Assembly: GCF_000622895.1 (NCBI RefSeq)
Contig: NZ_AVCC01000010.1
Span: forward strand, 1-59,289
Length of the DNA stretch: 59,289 nucleotides
Source: Herminiimonas sp. CN
GTDB taxonomy: Bacteria; Pseudomonadota; Gammaproteobacteria; Burkholderiales; Burkholderiaceae_D
Reading direction: 5' to 3'
Of the stretch, positions 54,437-59,289 are shown piece after piece (the stretch's first letter is position 1; the number at the start of each line of letters is the position of its first letter). The notes beneath the pieces were generated by a model. It was not told where the DNA came from. It was given only the letters and a program-made list of their open reading frames with translations, and did not search any database. A program made the position numbers and the translations under genes.

Positions 54437-55451
54437 CGTTGCCCTGGCCGCCGATCACGATCTCGCCGCCATCGGCCAGCCGACGCACGATCTGCAGAAT
54501 ATTCTTCTGCTCGGTCTCGACCTGCGAAACCCGTACCGGGCCGCGCATTTCGATATCTTCGCGCAGCATTTCTGCGGCGCGTTGCGACATGTTCTTGAGG
54601 AACTTGTCGCGCAATTCCTGCGGTGCGCCCTTGAGCGCGATGATCAGCGATTCCGATTCGACTTCCTTGAGCAGCAGCTGGATGCCGCGGTCTTCCAGAT
54701 CGATCAGGTTTTCGAACAGGAACATTTCGTCGACGATCCGTTGCGCCAGAACCTCGTCGTGTTCGCGCACGTGCGAAATCACGTTTTCTTCCTGGGCACT
54801 GTTCATCAGGTTGAGAATCTCGGCTGCAGCCCGGGTGCCGCCCAGGCGGCTGCGCTTGACGCCCTGGCCCGACAGCATGCCGGTCAGCACCTCGGTCAGT
54901 TCGTCGAGGGCGGCCGGCTGCACGCCGCCGAAGGTCGCCACCCGCAGGATGACATCCTGGCGCAGCCGTTCGGTGAGCAGTTCGAGCACTTCGGCAGCCT
55001 TGAGACGATCCAGGTGGACCAGCAAAGTGGCAATGATCTGCGGATGCTCATCGCGGATCAGTTCGGCCACTTCATTGGATTCCAGCCGGTTCAACCGGTC
55101 CATGCCGCTGGTTGTCGCATCGCGCGACTCGAGAATCTCCTGGATCAGATCGGCTGCGCGGTCGGAGCCGAGCGCCTTGTTCAGCACCGAGCGGATGTAA
55201 CTGTCGGAATCCAGGCTGATGGACGAGAACTGTTCGGTGTCGAAGCGGAACTCTTCCATTACCTCGGCAATCTGTTCGCGCGTTACCTGCGTCAGATGCG
55301 ACATTGCCATGCCCAGCTGTTGCACCTCGCGCGTCGACAGATGCTGGAATACCGCAGCGGCGCCGTCTTCGCCCAGCGACATCAGCAGGATGGCGCTTTT
55401 TCGTATGCCTTCATTTTTGATGTCTGCATTCTTTGCGTCTGCATTACTCAT
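54423..55451 (-). CDS. fliG: Flagellar motor switch protein FliG
   Basis: A 342-residue C-ring protein that transmits torque from stators. Landmarks include the N-terminal KSAILLMSLGEDGAAAVFQH, the EHPQ motif in RDEHPQIIATLLVHLD and the charged torque helix region DEMFLFENLIDLEDRGIQ. It overlaps fliF by eight bases. All three domains appear intact. Confidence 0.98.
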   Translation of the reverse strand: MSNADAKNADIKNEGIRKSAILLMSLGEDGAAAVFQHLSTREVQQLGMAMSHLTQVTREQIAEVMEEFRFDTEQFSSISLDSDSYIRSVLNKALGSDRAADLIQEILESRDATTSGMDRLNRLESNEVAELIRDEHPQIIATLLVHLDRLKAAEVLELLTERLRQDVILRVATFGGVQPAALDELTEVLTGMLSGQGVKRSRLGGTRAAAEILNLMNSAQEENVISHVREHDEVLAQRIVDEMFLFENLIDLEDRGIQLLLKEVESESLIIALKGAPQELRDKFLKNMSQRAAEMLREDIEMRGPVRVSQVETEQKNILQIVRRLADGGEIVIGGQGNDAYV

Positions 55452-57156
55452 GGGCGTTCATCCAGTGCTTGATTACCATGGCGACCAGTTGCGGGTCCTT
55501 CTCAGCGGTTTGTTGCGCATGCTGCATGTTTCCCTGGTGCAGGTCGGCTTGCCGCTGCTTCTCTTGCGCCAGTTGTTCAGGGTCCTCTGTCGGAGCTTCT
55601 TCGATGTTGCTGCCGACCGCAGGCTCGGACACTTCCGGTTGCAAATGCTTGCGCAACAGCGGCCGCGCCACTGCAAACCACAGGAACAGCGCCAACAGTG
55701 CCAGTAACAGGTATTTGCCACCGAACTTGGCCAGTTCGATATTTGCCGGCTGGCGCCACCACGGCAGTTCCGGCTCGCTGGCGGCAGAAGCAAACTGGCT
55801 GTTGACCACGTTCAGCGAATCGCCGCGTTCGGCGCTATAGCCCATCGCTTCCTTGACCAGGTTCTTGACCTGTTCCAGTTCAGCCGGCGGCAATGCCTGC
55901 GGCAGCGGCTTGCCATTCTTGCCGGGCACATCGCGATAATTGACCACCACCGCCACCGACAAGCGCTTCACGCCGCCGCCATCCTGCTGGATATGGCGGA
56001 TCGAGCGGTCCAGTTCATAGTTGGTGGTGACATCCTTGCGCACGTTGCTGGGGCCGCCGCTGCGGGCGGCCATGCCGACCTCGGCAGCCGTCAGGTCGCG
56101 GGTCAGCTTGAGCTGCCCGTTCGCTCCCTGCTGCGCCTGGTTCGGTTGGGTAGTTCCGGGAGTCGTGATCGGCGCCACCGGATTGATCGGCGGCTGGTTC
56201 GACAGTGCGCCCGGCACGCCGCCCGGCGGGGCGGTGCCTTGCTGGTTGGATTCGCTCGACTGCTGGCTGCGAACCGCCGCGCTGCCCGGATCCTGATTCG
56301 GGCGGTATTTCTCGTCGGTGTGCTCGACCGTTGCAAAGTCGATCTCCGCAGTCACCTGGGCCTTCACATTGCCCGCGCCGACGATCGGCTGCAGAATCGC
56401 CTCGATGCGGCGGATAGTGTTCTGTTCGATTTCCTGCGTATATTTCAGCTGGCTGACATCCAGGCCGCGGCTGCCGGCGTTCGCAGCCGACAGCAGATTG
56501 CCGGCCTGATCGACCACCGTGACGCTCTTGGCGTTCAGTTCCGGCACGCTGCTGGAAACCAGATGCACCATCGCGCTGACCTGGCCCTCGTCAATCGAGC
56601 GCCCGCGCTGCAGCGTCAGGATCACCGACGCGCTCGGCTTCTGCTGGCCGCGCACGAACAGCGACGGCTTCGGCAGCGCCAGATGGACCCGCGCCGACTC
56701 GACGGCGGAAATCGATTCGATCGAGCGCGCCAGTTCGCCCTCCAGCGAGCGCTGGTAATTCAGCTGCTCGGCAAACTGGCTGGTGCCGAACTTCTGGTTA
56801 TCCATCAACTCGAAACCGACCGAGCCGCCTTTCGGCAAGCCCTGCGCGGCCAGTCGCAGCCGCGCTTCGGGCACCTTGTCGGCCTCCACCAGCACCGCGC
56901 CGCCGCCTTCGGCGAACTTGTACGGGATATTCATCTGCTGCAGCGACGCAATGATCGCGCCGCCGTCGCGGTCCGACAGATTGCTGTACAGCACCTTATA
57001 GTCGGGCTTGCTGCTCCACAGCCAGAAAGCAATCACCGCCGCTATCGCGATAGCAGCTCCGATCATCATCGGCAGCCGGGGATTGGCGCGCAATTGCTCC
57101 AGAAACGCAAACTTGTTTGCGGCAGTTGGGTCGGCACCTGTTGCAGCGGCATTCAT
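55444..57156 (-). CDS. fliF: Flagellar MS-ring protein FliF
   Basis: A 570-residue ring protein with two membrane helices (MMIGAAIAIAAVIAFWLWS near residue 40 and YLLLALLALFLWFAVARPLL near 480). Periplasmic ring-building domains (YKVLYSNLSDRDGGAIIASL, RSIESISAVESARVHLALPK) lie between. The C-terminal FliG-binding tail is acidic. The chosen ATG at 57,154-57,156 gives MNAAATGADP; a GTG/ATG frame ten codons upstream is less likely. It is the first gene of the minus-strand fli operon. Confidence 0.97.
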   Translation of the reverse strand: MNAAATGADPTAANKFAFLEQLRANPRLPMMIGAAIAIAAVIAFWLWSSKPDYKVLYSNLSDRDGGAIIASLQQMNIPYKFAEGGGAVLVEADKVPEARLRLAAQGLPKGGSVGFELMDNQKFGTSQFAEQLNYQRSLEGELARSIESISAVESARVHLALPKPSLFVRGQQKPSASVILTLQRGRSIDEGQVSAMVHLVSSSVPELNAKSVTVVDQAGNLLSAANAGSRGLDVSQLKYTQEIEQNTIRRIEAILQPIVGAGNVKAQVTAEIDFATVEHTDEKYRPNQDPGSAAVRSQQSSESNQQGTAPPGGVPGALSNQPPINPVAPITTPGTTQPNQAQQGANGQLKLTRDLTAAEVGMAARSGGPSNVRKDVTTNYELDRSIRHIQQDGGGVKRLSVAVVVNYRDVPGKNGKPLPQALPPAELEQVKNLVKEAMGYSAERGDSLNVVNSQFASAASEPELPWWRQPANIELAKFGGKYLLLALLALFLWFAVARPLLRKHLQPEVSEPAVGSNIEEAPTEDPEQLAQEKQRQADLHQGNMQHAQQTAEKDPQLVAMVIKHWMNAHE

Positions 57157-57680
57157 GCATGCACCCCGGGCGACGGCAGATGGCAATGGCTAACGGTGCT
57201 CACTGTGCGCTCGTGCTTTCATATGACATACAGCAGGTTTCCTAATGATTGGGGAAAAGTATCGGTTCAGGCAAGGCCCACCCAGCCAGCCTGTGCCGAC
57301 CTTAGCGATTGTCAGTGCGCCGCAACATTTTCGATCAGTGGAATAACCGGGTTTTTTGCCGTCAATTGTTGATATTCGTCAACAGGATAGCTGTTAGGCT
57401 GTAAATTCCCGTAACTGCTTGTCGGCCGTGCGCGTCCTGCTTGGCTCGGATTTGCTGAAGCGCCGCCAAAAAATAAAGATTTGCAGGGGTATGCCATAAA
57501 ACAATCCGATTGCCGCACGATTTTCTGCGGCAATTAAAAATACAATATGGTGTATGTATTGATGGATGTTGCGCGCCTGATAAACAACGAAACAACGCGC
57601 AGGCGCAAGGCAGCAAAAATAACCGCAACCCATAACAACCCCGAACTCCCGGCGAGTTCGCAAGGCAAGGAAATAACACC
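57157..57680. promoter_or_regulatory. Divergent fliF-fliE intergenic region
   Basis: A 524-base gap with no supported gene. ATTGCCGC (57,509-57,516), ten bases, GCGGCAAT (57,527-57,534) form an eight-base inverted repeat followed by AT-rich sequence. The region should carry both fliF and fliE promoters. No consensus sigma-54 or sigma-28 site was recognised. Confidence 0.4.
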
Positions 57681-57998
57681 ATGACAATAGCGGCGATTGA
57701 ATCAGTACTGCAACAATTGCGCACCACCGCGCTGGCCGCAGGCGGCGCCAGTTCCGCTGCCGATGCGGTAGCCGGCGGTAGTTTCGCCGACGAAATGAAA
57801 AAATCGCTGGCGCGCGTCAGCAATGCGCAGCAAAACGCCTACGGCCAGGCCGAAGCGTTCGAGCTCGGCAAGCCCGGCGTCGCCCTGAACGACGTGATGG
57901 TCGATCTGCAAAAAGCCAACATCGGTTTTCAAATGAGCCTGCAGGTGCGCAACAAACTGGTTGCCGCTTACCAGGAAATCATGAATATACCGGCTTGA
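57681..57998 (+). CDS. fliE: MS-ring/rod junction protein FliE
   Basis: A 105-residue protein with the FliE pattern: an N-terminal helix and serine/alanine-rich spacer, then [40 protein letters not shown] and [20 protein letters not shown]. It joins the MS ring to the rod. Its divergence from fliF is common. AAGGAAA precedes the ATG. Confidence 0.97.
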   Translation: MTIAAIESVLQQLRTTALAAGGASSAADAVAGGSFADEMKKSLARVSNAQQNAYGQAEAFELGKPGVALNDVMVDLQKANIGFQMSLQVRNKLVAAYQEIMNIPA

Positions 57999-58150
57999 TT
58001 TTTGCCGCGATTTTCATTCGAGGACGGGTCTGGAAAATTTGCTTGCCGGTTGTGAATGCCAGGGATATTGACGGCGTTGCGTCATTCGGTTTCCTGTGTT
58101 TCCCTTGGCTGCAATATTAAATTGTCGTTTTTGAACCCCCTTTTTCTGCT

Positions 58151-59289
58151 ATGACCGTTTCCGCACCCCCGCAGCAACCCGCCGCCCCGATCGTCGAGCA
58201 AGCGCTGAACGACCTGCAGCAATCTCTGGCGCAAGCTTTGCAACTGGCAGTGAATCATCACCAGTCAGGCCGGTTTGAAGATGCAGAAAACCTGTACCGA
58301 AATATTCTGGAAGCCCAGCCGAATAATCCAGATGCTAACCACAATCTGGGCTTTTTGGCGGTGCAGGCCAAGCAGCCGAGTGCCGGGTTGCCTTATTTTG
58401 CAGCAGCACTTGAAGCGCAGCCGGAGCAGCAGCAATACTGGTTGAGCTATATCGATGCGCTGATTCAAGCCGATGAAACGGAAACCGCGCAGCAGGTGCT
58501 GGAGTTGGGGCGCCAGCACGGGTTGCAGGACGGCGAAGTAGAGGTACTGGCAAGACGGTTGGAAGTGCGTGCGAGGCAAAAAAAAATCCAGCAAGAGGTA
58601 CTGCGCAGCGGAGCTAAAAAAATACCAGGCGCCAAAAAAATTAGTGCATTGATGGCCTTGTACAACAAGGGGCGCCTTGCCGAGGCGGAAGTGCTGGCCC
58701 GATCATTCACGACGTGTTTTCCCGGCTACGGACTTGGCTGGAAAATGCTGGCAGCCGTGCTCCAGCTTCAAGGTAGAGCTGATGAGGCGCTGTTCCCTGC
58801 GCAAATAGCGGTGGAGATATTGCCAACGGATGCCGAGGCGCACAATAACCTGGGCATCATGCTTGAAGCCCAAGGTCAATTTACTGAAGCGAAAGCAAGT
58901 TATCTCCAGGCACTGAAGATCCAACCGAATTTCGCGGAAACGCATAGTAATTTAGGCAACATTTTCAAGGATTTTGGGTGCATGTCCGAGGCGGAAGCGA
59001 GCTATCGCCAGGCATTGCAAATCCAGCCAAATTTGGTGGAGGTGCATAGCAACCTGGGTAACCTCCTGAAAGACCTGGGACGTCTGTCGGAAGCGGAAGC
59101 GAGCTATCGCCAGGCGTTGGAAATCCAGCCGGATTACGCAGATGGGCATAGCAACCTGGGCGTCATGTTCCAAGATCAAGGTCGATTCACCGAGGCGCAA
59201 GCGAGCTATCGCCAGGCACTGAAGATCAGGCCAGATTTCGTGGAGGCGTATAGCAATATGCTGTTTTGCATGAGCCACAACGAAGCATT
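58151..59289 (+). CDS. TPR-repeat protein, 3' end outside window
   Basis: At least 379 codons, open to the window edge, starting ATG 58,151 (MTVSAPPQQPAAP). Residues about 25-140 form a divergent TPR block (HHQSGRFEDAENLYRNILEA). From about residue 225, tandem 34-residue repeats of the type SEAEASYRQALEIQPDYADG follow. At DNA level they are near copies with a 102-base period (58,886, 58,988, 59,090, 59,192). The layout resembles N-terminal halves of SPINDLY/OGT-like or other TPR glycosyltransferases, often found beside flagellin genes. The missing C-terminus would decide this. Confidence 0.8.
   Translation, partial: MTVSAPPQQPAAPIVEQALNDLQQSLAQALQLAVNHHQSGRFEDAENLYRNILEAQPNNPDANHNLGFLAVQAKQPSAGLPYFAAALEAQPEQQQYWLSYIDALIQADETETAQQVLELGRQHGLQDGEVEVLARRLEVRARQKKIQQEVLRSGAKKIPGAKKISALMALYNKGRLAEAEVLARSFTTCFPGYGLGWKMLAAVLQLQGRADEALFPAQIAVEILPTDAEAHNNLGIMLEAQGQFTEAKASYLQALKIQPNFAETHSNLGNIFKDFGCMSEAEASYRQALQIQPNLVEVHSNLGNLLKDLGRLSEAEASYRQALEIQPDYADGHSNLGVMFQDQGRFTEAQASYRQALKIRPDFVEAYSNMLFCMSHNEA

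Noticed and set aside
55993-57372. A 459-codon plus-strand frame and a 364-codon one at 54,378-55,472
   Set aside because: Both are antisense to fliF and fliG, with shadow-type composition and no recognisable domain.
57312-57533. A 73-codon minus-strand frame between fliF and fliE
   Set aside because: No ribosome site, no family, and it overlaps the inverted repeat and AT-rich promoter region of fliE.
1-59289. CRISPR array, rRNA operon or toxin-antitoxin pair
   Set aside because: No regular spacer-repeat pattern, no rRNA sequence and no recognisable toxin-antitoxin pair were seen; the only regular repeats are within fliK and the TPR gene.

Overview
The window reads as a betaproteobacterial chromosome, probably Burkholderiales and most like Oxalobacteraceae. 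This rests on flagellar and chemotaxis gene order, codon bias and protein families; no rRNA or other taxonomic marker is present. It has two unrelated halves.

Positions 1 to about 17,300 (possibly to about 18,380) are the late structural part of a Mu-like contractile-tailed prophage, all on the minus strand. Read right to left: a small hypothetical gene, a cysteine-rich terminase-small candidate, large terminase, a small gene, portal, MuF-type head protein, a protease-scaffold-major capsid fusion, three or four head-completion genes, tail terminator candidate, DUF2635 (Mu gp38-like), sheath, tube, tail assembly chaperone with a probable -1 frameshift, tape measure, DNA-circularisation protein N, and a baseplate protein P cut by the window edge. 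No repressor, transposase, integrase, lysis or fibre genes are visible. The same G-run inverted repeat lies in front of three blocks of late genes and may mark three co-regulated late promoters. A secreted hypothetical protein and a small HNH nuclease follow at about 17.3-18.1 kb.

Positions 18,185-18,954 are mostly non-coding, with terminators, an inverted repeat and candidate promoters. A chemotaxis block follows on the plus strand (cheR, cheD, cheB, cheY), then an EAL-like/HDOD protein where cheZ might be expected. After it come flhB-flhA-flhF-flhG-fliA-flhE (export gate, placement and number control, sigma-28).

From 32.1 to 57.7 kb lies a compact flagellar cluster: flgN-flgM-flgA (minus), flgBCDEFGHIJKL (plus), fliRQPONMLKJIHGF (minus) and fliE (plus, divergent from fliF). 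Together they encode the basal body, hook, hook-filament junction, C-ring, export ATPase and gate. Flagellin, fliD, flhDC, mot genes and cheA/cheW are not in the window. A TPR protein cut by the right edge follows fliE; such genes often sit beside flagellin glycosylation genes.

The most unusual observation is flhF. Its SRP-type GTPase is followed, in one uninterrupted frame, by about 400 residues resembling a whole Tn5/IS4-family transposase. The R-x3-E-x6-K signature is kept, but two of the three catalytic acidic positions look altered. Its partner FlhG lacks the Walker A lysines. Other points of interest are the protease-capsid fusion, the three phage boxes, the frameshift site and a well-formed sigma-28 promoter in front of flgM.
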